Origin: UA16 sp905478895
GTDB lineage: Bacteria > Bacteroidota > Bacteroidia > Flavobacteriales_D > Sanyastnellaceae
Length of the DNA: 64,000 bases
Direction of reading: 5' to 3'
Assembly (NCBI GenBank): GCA_943788495.1
Contig: CALSQO010000002.1
Span: 744,001 to 808,000, forward strand
The translations under genes were made by a program, and so were the position numbers. Shown here piece after piece: positions 9,301-17,619 of the stretch. Position 1 is the first letter of the stretch. Each line of letters starts with the position of its first letter. The notes below the pieces were generated by a model. The model was not told where the DNA came from. It worked only from the letters and a program-made list of their open reading frames with translations, and did no database searches.

Positions 9301-9474
9301 ACGCTTGGCTTGGAGATGGATTTGCGTTTTATGAAAGTGCAATTGCCGCTTGTCCAATGGCTTGATGGTTTCACATCACTCAACTTCAAAGGGCAAACCG
9401 CTTTCAGCATTGTGTTGAATCTCGAGGATCTCAGTCCTTATCAATTGCTCCGCAGCGGCCGATTGCTGAATTGA
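6346..9474 (+). CDS. M1-family metallopeptidase (gluzincin aminopeptidase), exported
   Basis: I start at ATG 6346, which opens a signal peptide (MRSAVLSLVIAFLATAF...AAAQ). The in-frame ATG at 6247 would overlap the divergent tat gene. The 1042-residue protein has an N-terminal M1 beta domain (EHTLRGDIATRYTNNS), the exopeptidase motif as GGGMEYPN, and the zinc site HEVGH at 385-389 with the third ligand E408 in MDEGIN. This is the HExxH-x18-E spacing of M1. The C-terminal half, from about residue 680, lacks familiar M1 helical motifs and ends in beta-rich sequence. Its likely role is periplasmic or surface peptide degradation. A strong terminator follows. Confidence 0.92.
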   Translation: MRSAVLSLVIAFLATAFLSEQAAAQADYFQQTVDHQIAVALDDAEHTLRGDIATRYTNNSADTLDFLWIHLWPNAYKNGQTALAQQKFRQGEMFMFWALQRDLGGIDSLDFAVDGVAAEWSYHPEHIDIAKLTLPKPLAPGESLEYATPFRVQLPSGKISRLGHIGESYQITQWYPKPAVYDRDGWHEMPYLNQGEFYSEFGSFDVKITLPKNYVVGATGDFDPIWADNQIEEVFLDSIALATVRRIDAAEFDDLELNPDSVNAFPVSATVTKTLRYRQYNVHDFAWFADKRWWVLKGSTELPWSGREVTTWSMFTPAEAKLWRKAPEYIADATRYYSQWNGDYPYEQVTAVDGTISAGGGMEYPNVTVIGSSGSDMGLETVIVHEVGHNWFYGILGSNERTNAWMDEGINSFNETRYFVEKYGDAIGLTGMVEEATPIMERLDLMGRTYESRDALAYLLSARMSDDQPMQCHSDEFSGINYGTVVYKKSAAAFEYLRQSLGTPQFDAAMRSYFNAWKFKHPGPDDLQRSLEASTRKDLAWFFDGLIPTTGQTDYAIAGLRRERTADGDTLVVSVRNRGDLEGPWPLYGCVADSVWKRIEWYNPIDAGSAGNLRIAAADRNGSPYTALRIDHSGIILDARPQNNTMRTSGLLRRIEPLSMRMLTRLEDGSKTQVNWLPALGWNAHDKLLAGFVFHNSVLPLRNWEWMAMPLWSTENAQLAGIGRVSFKKGNGRWEGKLRKFATQGIEGVYALDYLRSSLRYLHRFNQNPSTPLSSDLSVSLIDVREQSTGIGIDPGFAPYLDAYRQALRLNYRINSNRGNLKQQGELRITAGGAGLENWGELIRWTGLFEAPFFPKLTDQSIAVEAMWSGRKEVNRKGKGWGWRLYASQAFGASNVYPLMTAGITGSTDNFKDHLFFGREQYDLLSRIIAREQGGLPIMNVLLSSNADVMQMQVNGMVSGRISRNITKRIHAYGGGLVASNMRLATLGLEMDLRFMKVQLPLVQWLDGFTSLNFKGQTAFSIVLNLEDLSPYQLLRSGRLLN

Positions 9475-9493
9475 GACCGAAGAGTCACGCAAC

Positions 9494-9524
9494 AAAAAGG
9501 CCACCCCTACGGGTGGCCTTTTTT
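9494..9524. terminator. Bidirectional terminator between M1 peptidase and secDF
   Basis: AAAAAGGCCACCC (9494-9506) pairs perfectly with GGGTGGCCTTTTT over a 4-base loop, with A and T runs on the two sides for both convergent genes. Confidence 0.88.
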
Positions 9525-9546
9525 ATTTCAAATGATTGCGCGGCGA

Positions 9547-12477
9547 TTAAGCCTTGAGTTTTTTACTCAGGTCCAATACGCTCGGCGTTGCAATGAAGAT
9601 GGAGCTATACGTTCCAACCACAACACCAATCATCAAGGCAAATACAAAGCCTTTGATGTTGTCACCGCCCAACAAGAAGATGGTGAGCAACACGACAAAC
9701 GTCGATAGTGATGTATTGATCGTACGGCTGAGCGTGCTGTTCAAAGCATCGTTCATGAGGTCCGTATCCTCTTTCTTGTCGCCGTAGAGTCCCACGTATT
9801 CACGGATACGGTCAAACACAACCACCGTATCGTTGATGGAATAACCGATGACTGTCAAAATCGCTGCAATGAATGCTTGATCGATTTCCATCGTGAATGG
9901 AAGGATACCAGCAAAGATGCTGAATGCACTCAATACGATGATCACGTCGTGCGTCATTGCGACCAAAGCACCCATGCCGTATTGCCACTTGCGGAAACGG
10001 AAGAAGATGTAAAGGAAGATGATGAGCAAGGAGAACACGGTAGCGTTCTGGGCACCGGTGCGGAAGTCATCCGAAATTGTACTGTCTACCTTGTTGTATT
10101 GGTCAATGGTGTAGTCTACACCGGTTACAGCCAATCCTTCGGCCAAGGCAGATTGAATCAATTCATCTTGGTTCTCATCTTGGTTGTCGATCATGTAATT
10201 GGTCATGATTCGAACCTTGGCATCGCTGTCTTTGGTCTGTACAATTGGATTGCCTGTCTTGCCTTCTTCGGTGAAGGCCACAGCCAATGATTCTCGAATC
10301 TGTTGTACGTCGATCGCCTCATCGAAGGAGACATCAAACGTGGTACCTCCAGAGAACTCAACGCCATACTGTAAACCCTTGGTCGCGAGACTGGCGATAC
10401 CGCCCACCACAATGATTGCGCTGAGGGCGTAAAATTTCATCCGGTTGCCAATGAAGTTCACATTGATCTTGGTGAACCAATCCTTGGTCATGTCCGTGTA
10501 GAAGCTAATCGGCTTCTTATTCTCGAGGCGACTGAAGAACACCAATCGTGTCAGTACGATCGCAGAAAAGAGCGATGTGAAGATACCGATGATGAGCGTC
10601 GTTGCAAATCCACGGATGGCGCCGCTACCAAAACTGTACAGCACAAATGCGGTGAGCAATGTGGTCAAGTTTGCGTCAATGATGGCGCTGTATGCTTTTG
10701 AATAACCATCTTTCAATGCCACCATCAAACCTTTGCCTCCGCGCATTTCCTCGCGGATACGCTCATAGATGAGAACGTTGGCGTCTACCGCCATACCGAT
10801 GGTCAGTACGATACCTGCGATTCCCGGAAGGGTCAATGCTGCTCCAAGCGAAGCAAGCGCTCCAATCAAAAAGAAGAGGTTGGCAATCAAAGCCAAATTG
10901 GACACGAGTCCAGCGCCCTTGTAGTAGAAGATCATGTACAAGAGGATGACCGCGAGGGCAATCACGAATGAACTGAAACCTGCTTGAATGTTTTCTTCAC
11001 CGAGCTGTGGTCCAACACTCACTTCGTCTACGATGCGAGCGGGAGCAGGGAGGGATCCAGCTTTGAGCAAGGAGGCCAAATCATTGGCTTCTGCCATTTT
11101 GTCTTCGATGCTTTGGTTGGAACCGAAGCTAATTTGAGAGCGGCCGTTCGTGATGGCAGACTGTACACTTGGAGCGCTAAAGACCAATCCATCCAAGATC
11201 ACAGCAACTGCTCGCTGGTTGTCAGCCGCACACGCTTCAGTCATCGCCCCCCAGATGCCGGAGCCTTCTCCGTCCATGGTCATGCTCACGACAACATCGC
11301 CAATCTCATCATATGAAACCCGTGCATCAATGATGCTCTTACCGCTCAATTTTGCTTTGCCTTTTCCGCTTTCGTCCTTAATGGCATAAAGCGCAGCAAA
11401 GTTTTGTGTAGACTTGGCTTCCCACATCAATCGCAAATCGGACTGAAGCGCTTGCTTCGCCTCCGGTCGACGCAACAAGTCATTGACGCGGTTGGTGTCT
11501 GCGATGGCGGTGTAGCCGACTACCGATGAACGGCGTTGCGTTTCCAGCTGGAAATAAGCGAACAGAGGATTCATCGCGCGTTGTTGCTCGAGGGTGAGCA
11601 AGCTATCCGCAGGCGCCTCTGCACCGAAGAGTTCAGGGCTCATGGATCGACCCAACGCGTTGTTGGCAGCAGAGATTCGAGCGAAGATTTCGTCGTTGAA
11701 GTACGTCTCCCAGAACTCGAGGTTTGCCGTGCTTTTCAATTGCTTTCGAGCACGCTCGCGGTCGTCAATGCCGGGAAGCTCTACCAAAATTCGTCCGCCA
11801 CTGACTTTCTGTACATTTGGTTGGGCCACACCGAGCTGGTCAATCCGCTTACGGATGATGCTCTCGGTGTTGTCAATGGCAGTGTTGCTTTCGTTTTGAA
11901 GGATCAGGAAAATCTCTTCGTCTGTGGATTGGGCAGGGAAAAGGTCCTTGCTTTCCAAGTTGTGGAAGATGCGCCACAGATCTATCGGGCTGTCAGAGGC
12001 GCCATTGAGTTCCGTCCAGGAGCGTTCAAACAAATCAACATATGTCAAACCTTGCGTCGTACGCTGTGCCGCCTTGGCCTGTGCAATGGCTTGTCTAAAC
12101 GTTTCGTTGCTGGAGTAATCACTCAATGCAATGAACAAATCGGGGATACTCACTTCCAGTGTCACAGACATTCCGCCTTGAAGGTCGAGTCCGAGGTTGA
12201 GTTCTTGTTCAATTACCTCTCGGTACGTGTGACCAAAGACTGGATAAATCTCAGCATTTGCACTGTCGCGGAGGAATTCACGAGCGGCTTGCGCTGCCGA
12301 AGAGCTCCATTCGTTCTCAGTGATTTCTCCGTTGCTTTCCAGCGAGTCCGCTACAAAGGCTCCATATTGTGCTGCTTCTTCTTCGTAATTGCCTGCTACC
12401 CAGTTGAAACTGAGTGTGTAAAGTGTCGCAAAGGACAACAAAACGGTAAAGAGCAGAACTGCATTCTTATTTTGCAT
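9547..12477 (-). CDS. secDF: Protein translocase subunit SecD-SecF fusion
   Basis: This 976-residue protein fuses the two proton-driven accessory subunits of the Sec translocon that pull preproteins across the inner membrane. The SecD half shows the N-terminal membrane helix, DLQGGMSVTLEV near residue 98, the long periplasmic P1 head, and the TM4 motif GMAVDANVLIYERIREE. The SecF half has its own first helix (MKFYALSAIIVVGG), GVEFSGGTTFDV, and TVIGYSINDTVVVFDRIREY near the end. Fused secDF is usual in Bacteroidota. The -7 box TATATTTG lies 24 bases upstream of ATG 12477. Confidence 0.97.
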   Translation of the reverse strand: MQNKNAVLLFTVLLSFATLYTLSFNWVAGNYEEEAAQYGAFVADSLESNGEITENEWSSSAAQAAREFLRDSANAEIYPVFGHTYREVIEQELNLGLDLQGGMSVTLEVSIPDLFIALSDYSSNETFRQAIAQAKAAQRTTQGLTYVDLFERSWTELNGASDSPIDLWRIFHNLESKDLFPAQSTDEEIFLILQNESNTAIDNTESIIRKRIDQLGVAQPNVQKVSGGRILVELPGIDDRERARKQLKSTANLEFWETYFNDEIFARISAANNALGRSMSPELFGAEAPADSLLTLEQQRAMNPLFAYFQLETQRRSSVVGYTAIADTNRVNDLLRRPEAKQALQSDLRLMWEAKSTQNFAALYAIKDESGKGKAKLSGKSIIDARVSYDEIGDVVVSMTMDGEGSGIWGAMTEACAADNQRAVAVILDGLVFSAPSVQSAITNGRSQISFGSNQSIEDKMAEANDLASLLKAGSLPAPARIVDEVSVGPQLGEENIQAGFSSFVIALAVILLYMIFYYKGAGLVSNLALIANLFFLIGALASLGAALTLPGIAGIVLTIGMAVDANVLIYERIREEMRGGKGLMVALKDGYSKAYSAIIDANLTTLLTAFVLYSFGSGAIRGFATTLIIGIFTSLFSAIVLTRLVFFSRLENKKPISFYTDMTKDWFTKINVNFIGNRMKFYALSAIIVVGGIASLATKGLQYGVEFSGGTTFDVSFDEAIDVQQIRESLAVAFTEEGKTGNPIVQTKDSDAKVRIMTNYMIDNQDENQDELIQSALAEGLAVTGVDYTIDQYNKVDSTISDDFRTGAQNATVFSLLIIFLYIFFRFRKWQYGMGALVAMTHDVIIVLSAFSIFAGILPFTMEIDQAFIAAILTVIGYSINDTVVVFDRIREYVGLYGDKKEDTDLMNDALNSTLSRTINTSLSTFVVLLTIFLLGGDNIKGFVFALMIGVVVGTYSSIFIATPSVLDLSKKLKA

Positions 12478-12501
12478 GATGCAAGGTTGTTTTCAGGGGC
12501 G

Positions 12502-12509
12502 CAAATATA
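12502..12509 (-). promoter_or_regulatory. -7 promoter box TATATTTG for secDF
   Basis: A perfect TAnnTTTG match, 24 bases upstream of the secDF ATG. Confidence 0.5.
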
Positions 12510-12552
12510 ACTTAAAAAACCATCAAAAATGAGGGCGTCTTAGGGTACGAAG

Positions 12553-12560
12553 TACCTTTG
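12553..12560 (+). promoter_or_regulatory. -7 promoter box TACCTTTG for the DUF4159 gene
   Basis: A perfect TAnnTTTG match ends 4 bases before ATG 12565, implying a leaderless mRNA if this is the start used. Confidence 0.5.
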
Positions 12561-12564
12561 CATT

Positions 12565-13275
12565 ATGTTTCAGTTGCTTCGGGTTTTTCTAGCGCCCATT
12601 CTTTTTGCAGGTTTTTGGGCAAGTGCAATGGTCTCATTGCCAGTGAGCACGGCATGTGCTCAATCGGGAATGTATCAATTGGCTGTTTTGAAGTACCGAG
12701 GCGGCGGAGACTGGTATTCCAATCCAACAGCAGTGCCCAACTTGGTGGCTTTCTGCAATTCAGAGTTGGGGATGCAGTTGAATGATGAGGTAGCGACAGT
12801 GGATGTGGGAGCGCCGGAACTGTTTGATTATCCTTGGCTGCACATGACCGGGCATGGCAATGTGGTATTCTCGGGTTCTGAAGCACAAAATCTGCGCATT
12901 TATTTGGAGGCCGGAGGGTTCTTGCACATATCGGACAATTACGGAATGGATGCGTATGTCCGTCGCGAAATGAAAAAGGTATTGCCGGATGCGGAATGGG
13001 TCGAGTTGCCTTGGTCTCATTCAGTCTTTCACTCCATTTACGCCTTTGATTCAGGGTTGCCCAAGGTGCATGAACACGATGATATGCCTCCACGCGGGTA
13101 TGGCCTCTTTTTGAAAGGGAGGTTGGTCGTTTTTTACGATTATGAATCCGATCTGGGCGACGGCTGGGAGGATTGGCAAGTGCACCGGGATCCAGAGGAA
13201 GTGCGCCAGTTGGCGCTGAAAATGGGAGCAAACTTGGTGGCTTTCGCGCTTCAGGGAAGTGTCGAGGCCAACTGA
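12565..13275 (+). CDS. DUF4159-domain protein, exported
   Basis: A 236-residue protein with an N-terminal signal peptide (FLAPILFAGFWASAMVS...ACAQ). The mature part is a DUF4159 domain: LKYRGGGDWYSNPTAVPNL near the start, then PWLHMTGHGNVVFS, the ALEAGGFLHISDNYG-like LEAGGFLHISDNYG, and FHSIYAFDSGLPKVHEHD. DUF4159 proteins have a glutamine-amidotransferase-like fold and are common in Bacteroidota, but no activity is established to my knowledge. The gene is convergent with the M61 peptidase gene, whose stop is 1 base away, with no room for a separate terminator. Confidence 0.87.
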   Translation: MFQLLRVFLAPILFAGFWASAMVSLPVSTACAQSGMYQLAVLKYRGGGDWYSNPTAVPNLVAFCNSELGMQLNDEVATVDVGAPELFDYPWLHMTGHGNVVFSGSEAQNLRIYLEAGGFLHISDNYGMDAYVRREMKKVLPDAEWVELPWSHSVFHSIYAFDSGLPKVHEHDDMPPRGYGLFLKGRLVVFYDYESDLGDGWEDWQVHRDPEEVRQLALKMGANLVAFALQGSVEAN

Positions 13276-13276
13276 C

Positions 13277-14716
13277 TCAAGCGCTGGAAATGTTCACGTG
13301 CCATCGGCCATCGCGGTGGTTCTTCGTGAGTGTTAAGCCCTGCCATTCCATGGCGGCAACGAGATCGTTCCAGCTATCTTCCGTTCCATCAGCGTAGTGC
13401 AGTCGCAAATCATCAAGGGCATCGGTTGCACCGGCCACTTCGTTCAGTACCGACCAATAATCGGTTTCGGTCAAACCAATGCGCTCCACTCCAAATTGTT
13501 CCCATAGCATGCGCATGGCTGTCTGCAGAGAGGCTTCGCCGCCCGTGAGCTGCATGATTCGAACGTCGCACAAAAAGGCCAAAACAGCCCCTTCGACGTA
13601 GATCGACCCTTTCCTTCCTGGCACGCCTGCCTCGTATCCATCCAACCAGGTGTCAAAGCTCGATTGGGCGACGCTGCTGTTCAGCCGTCCCGGATTGTTG
13701 ACGTGTCGGTCCAACAAGCGTTCCATGAGTCTGCACCATCCCGGCAAATCCACCACACCACATTCGAATAGGAAAAGGTCTCCCATGTAAGTCGTGACGC
13801 CTTCAGCGACATATCCCATACGACTGGGACAGGCTTGGGCAAATTCATAAGGCGTCCATTCCGCAGGACGGATGCGTTTGACATTCCAAGCGTGGTAGAG
13901 TTCGTGGGAAGCGATCCCGATCAATTCATCATAGCCGCCTTGGGTTTGGCTTTTGGCGGATGGACCGATGGCGATCACTGTCGTGTCTTCATGTTCCACT
14001 CCGTGCCGCACCTCGCGTTCGGGAAGCACGTATATGAAGTGGTAATGTTCCGCTGGGAATGAGCCAAAGTGCGCAATTTGACTATCCGTGAAGGCGACGT
14101 GGTCGGCCAAGAACGAATCGGGATTGGGCTGATCCTGCCCGTAGACCCAGATATGAAAGGGAATTCCGTTGGATTCGTATTGGAGATGAGTCAGCGCATC
14201 AGCGGCGAGAATCGGACTGTCCATGACGTGTTGCACATCGCGGGCATGCCATCGTCCGTTCGATTGAGGCAATCCCGTGGCGACCGGCCATCCAGCGGGC
14301 ACGTCTGTGAGTTCGATCGCGTACCCCCAATCCTCGTGATCCGGGAGGTAAAGAAAACAATTGACGGGGTTGATGTACAAGATGTCTTCCGCCACACCGG
14401 TCGAACCGGCGTTGAATAAATCGGCAAAGAAGGTCCAACGCACACGATTAATTTCTTCCGGAACGTGCCAAGCATGCAACGACGTCTTTTGCAATTCAAT
14501 CCATGATCCATCGGATTGTTGCCCCATCATATCATACACGTATCGGGCAAAATTGCCCACTTCATAGCGCCCTGGACGCCAGATGGGCAATTGGACCTCA
14601 AACGGACCTTCGCTTGGAAATGCCGCGGTCAGTTCAATTTTAGGTGTTCCTTCCATCAACCGACGAATGGCGATGTCGATGACGGGTTTTTCACCCCGAA
14701 TATCCACCTGACTCAT
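13277..14716 (-). CDS. M61-family metallopeptidase without PDZ domain
   Basis: I start at ATG 14716 (MSQVDIRG). The frame extends to 14863 but only by overlapping the upstream phosphatase gene. The 479-residue protein has the M61 N-terminal beta domain (QLPIWRPGRYEVGNFARYVYD), the zinc motif HELYHAWNVKRIRP with H271 and H275, and the third ligand E305 in AEGVTTYMGDLF. Family members often end in a PDZ domain of about 100 residues; here the sequence stops after the helical catalytic domain. There is no signal peptide, so a cytoplasmic role is possible. It overlaps the phosphatase stop by 4 bases (ATGA), which indicates translational coupling. Confidence 0.9.
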   Translation of the reverse strand: MSQVDIRGEKPVIDIAIRRLMEGTPKIELTAAFPSEGPFEVQLPIWRPGRYEVGNFARYVYDMMGQQSDGSWIELQKTSLHAWHVPEEINRVRWTFFADLFNAGSTGVAEDILYINPVNCFLYLPDHEDWGYAIELTDVPAGWPVATGLPQSNGRWHARDVQHVMDSPILAADALTHLQYESNGIPFHIWVYGQDQPNPDSFLADHVAFTDSQIAHFGSFPAEHYHFIYVLPEREVRHGVEHEDTTVIAIGPSAKSQTQGGYDELIGIASHELYHAWNVKRIRPAEWTPYEFAQACPSRMGYVAEGVTTYMGDLFLFECGVVDLPGWCRLMERLLDRHVNNPGRLNSSVAQSSFDTWLDGYEAGVPGRKGSIYVEGAVLAFLCDVRIMQLTGGEASLQTAMRMLWEQFGVERIGLTETDYWSVLNEVAGATDALDDLRLHYADGTEDSWNDLVAAMEWQGLTLTKNHRDGRWHVNISSA

Positions 14717-16593
14717 TGCTGCAATACGGCTTGGATGGGCCGGCCTGTGCAGGCATTGGGCATGGGACTGTGGATCAATGCTGCCACGGTTGGGGCGATG
14801 TCTTGTATGTAGGTTCGCTCGTAGGTAATTCCGGAAGGGACGTGCCAACCGTAGAAGATGCACGGCACGTGCGTGTCATAGGGAAAAGGCGACCCGTGCG
14901 TGGTTCCTGCCATGCCATATTTGATCCAGCCCGGTTGGGTCACAATCATCACATCTCCTGAAGCATTGGCGGACCAACCGTTTCGAATTTTCTCAACGAT
15001 GGGGTCATTCGAGGCATTGCCCGAGGTGAGGTCGCTTCCGGTGATGGCCATGGAAACGCCTTCATAGGTTTGACAAAGCAATTGGATTCGACGCTGGGCT
15101 GCATCCAAGTCCACATTGCGTTCGCGCATCAAAGGCCTGTTGAAGAAAAATTGGTCGTTGGAATAGTTCAATACCCATTCGCCTTCGCCGAATTGCGCCT
15201 GCAAATCTGCTTTGACATCCTCGATCATGTTGCCGGGTTTCCAGTAATCTGCAGGCATACCGACGGATTGGGCCAGCGAAGGGGGAGTGGCGGCGCCGTG
15301 GTCTGCGGTGAGCCAGCACATCCAATTTCCGTTGCCAACTTTGGCGTCCAATTGACTGAAAAGTTGCTTCAACAGTCGGTCGAGATGCAAATAGGTTTCC
15401 ATGGTTTCCCATGCATTGGTACCAAATTGGTGCCCGACGTAATCGGTCGAAGAAAGGCTAATTGCAAGAAGATCGGTGATGCCGTCGGCACCCAATGCTT
15501 CTCCTTCGATGGATTTCACAGCAAAATCGATGACCATGGTGTTGCCGTGCGGGGTGCTTTTGAGGATGTCGTACCCGCCATTGGTCTCGCTCAGTGCCTG
15601 TAAATCATAAGGGAAAGTGGCATTATTACCACCGGTAAAGGGTTGTTCGAAAGGATTGTTGTCGGGCCATTCCTGTTCAAAATCGGCTTCGTTCCGCTTG
15701 GTTCTCCAGCCCGATTTTAGGTGCCGTTCAGCATGCCCGCCTTTGTTGAACTTCTTGACCCATGAAGGAAGTTCATCCACGTATTTGGAGCTGGTGATGA
15801 ATTGGCCTTTGTCCTTGCCATAAAACCAATACGCCCCGTCAGCAAGATGGCCACCAGGCAAAGTCGCTCCGCGGTCTTTCAAGCTTACTGCGATAACTTT
15901 CGCATTCATGCCCGAAGCAATTTTCATTTCATCGCCCAAGGTGCTTGACCGCAGACGATGCGATGACATTTTGCCATCGCGCAAGCTTGCATCCTTGAGT
16001 CCAATCGTTTCAACGCCGTCGTCAAAAGCACAATAGACCGAGGCATTGGTGCTGCGGTCGTACCAGTCGTTGGCAATGATTCCATGCAGCCGTGGCGTGG
16101 TGCCGGTATATATGGAAGCATGTCCGGGGCCGGTGTATGTCGGCGCATATCCGAAATGATGATCTCCGCAGACCATGCCCTGTTGAATCAATCGTTTGAA
16201 GCCACCGGAACCAAAATCATCCCAATACCGATAGAGGTAATCCATGCGCATTTGATCGACGGTGATGCCGACCACGAGTTTGGGATGTTCTCCAAAGTTC
16301 GTCTGCTTTTTGCTTTCCGCTTTCTGAATGGTTTTCTTCTGGGGAGTGCGCGTTGAGGGCGATTTTGCGCTTCGCTGCTCCGTTGCCTCATTCTTTCGGT
16401 CCAGTGTTTCCTGGGCTTTTTGATTCAATTGCTCTTGCGAGTAGCCGTTGGAGTTGGTTTTGGCTTTCGCTTGTCCACCCTTGGCTCCTTGGGATGATGC
16501 GGGTGGTAGTCCAATCTGTCCAATGGCTTGGAAGGTTGTCAAGGCCAATAGGCCGGTCAAAAAACGCAAATTCATTGAGCAGAGGGTTTTCAT
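14713..16593 (-). CDS. PafA-type alkaline phosphatase family protein, exported
   Basis: This hydrolyses phosphate esters in the periplasm. The alkaline-phosphatase-superfamily core is clear: VVGITVDQMRMDYLYRYW with the metal-binding Asp, the nucleophile Thr in APTYTGPGHASIYTG, HGIIANDWYDR, LTADHGAATPP with a metal-binding DH, and TTHGSPFPYD near the C-terminus. I use ATG 16593. A GTG at 16602 is also in frame but overlaps the promoter box TAACTTTG (16602-16609). A signal peptide (LRFLTGLLALTTFQAIGQ) is followed by an unusual polar Gln/Lys/Ser-rich linker of about 70 residues before the catalytic domain. The stop overlaps the M61 start by 4 bases. Confidence 0.93.
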   Translation of the reverse strand: MKTLCSMNLRFLTGLLALTTFQAIGQIGLPPASSQGAKGGQAKAKTNSNGYSQEQLNQKAQETLDRKNEATEQRSAKSPSTRTPQKKTIQKAESKKQTNFGEHPKLVVGITVDQMRMDYLYRYWDDFGSGGFKRLIQQGMVCGDHHFGYAPTYTGPGHASIYTGTTPRLHGIIANDWYDRSTNASVYCAFDDGVETIGLKDASLRDGKMSSHRLRSSTLGDEMKIASGMNAKVIAVSLKDRGATLPGGHLADGAYWFYGKDKGQFITSSKYVDELPSWVKKFNKGGHAERHLKSGWRTKRNEADFEQEWPDNNPFEQPFTGGNNATFPYDLQALSETNGGYDILKSTPHGNTMVIDFAVKSIEGEALGADGITDLLAISLSSTDYVGHQFGTNAWETMETYLHLDRLLKQLFSQLDAKVGNGNWMCWLTADHGAATPPSLAQSVGMPADYWKPGNMIEDVKADLQAQFGEGEWVLNYSNDQFFFNRPLMRERNVDLDAAQRRIQLLCQTYEGVSMAITGSDLTSGNASNDPIVEKIRNGWSANASGDVMIVTQPGWIKYGMAGTTHGSPFPYDTHVPCIFYGWHVPSGITYERTYIQDIAPTVAALIHSPMPNACTGRPIQAVLQQ

Positions 16594-16601
16594 TCGAGTC
16601 A

Positions 16602-16609
16602 CAAAGTTA
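16602..16609 (-). promoter_or_regulatory. -7 promoter box TAACTTTG for the phosphatase-M61 transcript
   Basis: A perfect TAnnTTTG match on the minus strand, 8 bases before ATG 16593. It overlaps the alternative GTG start at 16602, which argues against that start. Confidence 0.5.
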
Positions 16610-16624
16610 AGCAGGACGGCAGCT

Positions 16625-17005
16625 TCACTGAACAGGCTGCATAGCGGACCAAATCCACCAGCCTGTGGCTATACAGAATACAACATTCACAACGACGTTG
16701 CCAATGGACCATGCCATCCCGTGGGAGTGAAAGAGCGACAGGGTATCCGCTGCAAAAGTGGAAAAGGTCGAAAAGGCGCCACAAAATCCAACCGTCCAGA
16801 GCAAAAGCCAGGGATTGGGTTTGAGGGATCCTTCGATGCTGTTGGAATACGTGGCGATGAGTCCGAGAAGCAGAGCAGAAGCGAGTACATTGCTCGCAAG
16901 TGTTCCCAGCGGCGCCATGAATCCAAGTCGTTTGATGAGCAATCCCAGCGCATAGCGGGTCACGCTGCCCAGTCCTCCGCCCAAGAAAATGGCAAGGAAC
17001 TTCAT
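16625..17005 (-). CDS. crcB: Fluoride efflux transporter CrcB/Fluc
   Basis: A 126-residue four-helix membrane protein that, as a dimer, lets toxic fluoride leave the cell. Family motifs are in place: GGGLGSVTRYALG at residue 9, GTLASNVLASALLLG at 35 with the pore Asn, and GFCGAFSTFSTFAADT at 74 with the phenylalanine-box residues. The length is normal. The start overlaps the stop of the PAP2 gene by 4 bases (17002-17005), so it is translated from the PAP2/acyl-CoA-ligase transcript. I saw no fluoride riboswitch upstream. Confidence 0.95.
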   Translation of the reverse strand: MKFLAIFLGGGLGSVTRYALGLLIKRLGFMAPLGTLASNVLASALLLGLIATYSNSIEGSLKPNPWLLLWTVGFCGAFSTFSTFAADTLSLFHSHGMAWSIGNVVVNVVFCIATGWWIWSAMQPVQ

Positions 17006-17595
17006 GGAGTATGTACAGGTTTTCCGACCAGTTTATGCTGCACGCGCCATAGGATGTAACCGATGAAGCCGCCGAGGATCATGCCTCCTGCAATATCCAG
17101 GGGGAAATGCACCCCGAGGTAAATCCGACTGTATCCCACGAGCAAAGTCCAGCCCAAGAGGGACCATAACCACATGCCTCCACCCAAAATCATGCCCATA
17201 AAAACCGCAACCCCCGCGCAATTTGCAGCATGCGAACTCACGAAGCCGAAGCGTCCTCCGATGTAAGGTTCCGTTTTTCCTGGAGGAACAACCAAATTCA
17301 CATCGCCTTTCAATTCGATGGAGTGCGAAGGGCGAAACCGCTGCACGGCAGGTTTTACGACCCGAGCCGAAATCATGTCCGTCCCTGTGATGCAAAGAGC
17401 GAGCATGAAAACGCGCACAATGACCCGATCCCATTCTTTGTTGGAGGCCTTCCACAGTTCCCACAGCAAAAGCAGGTACAATGGCACCCACCACCAGGTC
17501 CCAGAAACAGCCCACATGATTTGATCTCCACCTGCCCAGTGCGAGTTCAAAATCTTGAACAATCCGAAGTCCAGGTTGATGAGAAATTCTTCCAT
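17002..17595 (-). CDS. PAP2-family membrane phosphatase
   Basis: This 197-residue membrane protein belongs to the type 2 phosphatidic acid phosphatase superfamily and probably removes phosphate from a lipid (phosphatidate, PG-phosphate or undecaprenyl diphosphate). The three-part active site is visible: KPAVQRFRP, then the SSHAAN form of PSGH, then SRIYLGVHFPLDIAGG with the catalytic His and Asp. About five hydrophobic segments surround these. Substrate cannot be assigned from sequence. It lies 24 bases downstream of the acyl-CoA ligase and overlaps crcB by 4 bases. Confidence 0.92.
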   Translation of the reverse strand: MEEFLINLDFGLFKILNSHWAGGDQIMWAVSGTWWWVPLYLLLLWELWKASNKEWDRVIVRVFMLALCITGTDMISARVVKPAVQRFRPSHSIELKGDVNLVVPPGKTEPYIGGRFGFVSSHAANCAGVAVFMGMILGGGMWLWSLLGWTLLVGYSRIYLGVHFPLDIAGGMILGGFIGYILWRVQHKLVGKPVHTP

Positions 17596-17619
17596 TCGGG
17601 TTCAGTGAAATCCTAGTGT

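Noticed and set aside
16625..17100. A fluoride riboswitch for crcB
   Set aside because: crcB starts inside the PAP2 gene by a 4-base overlap, so there is no leader, and I see no fluoride-aptamer-like sequence upstream of the acyl-CoA ligase.
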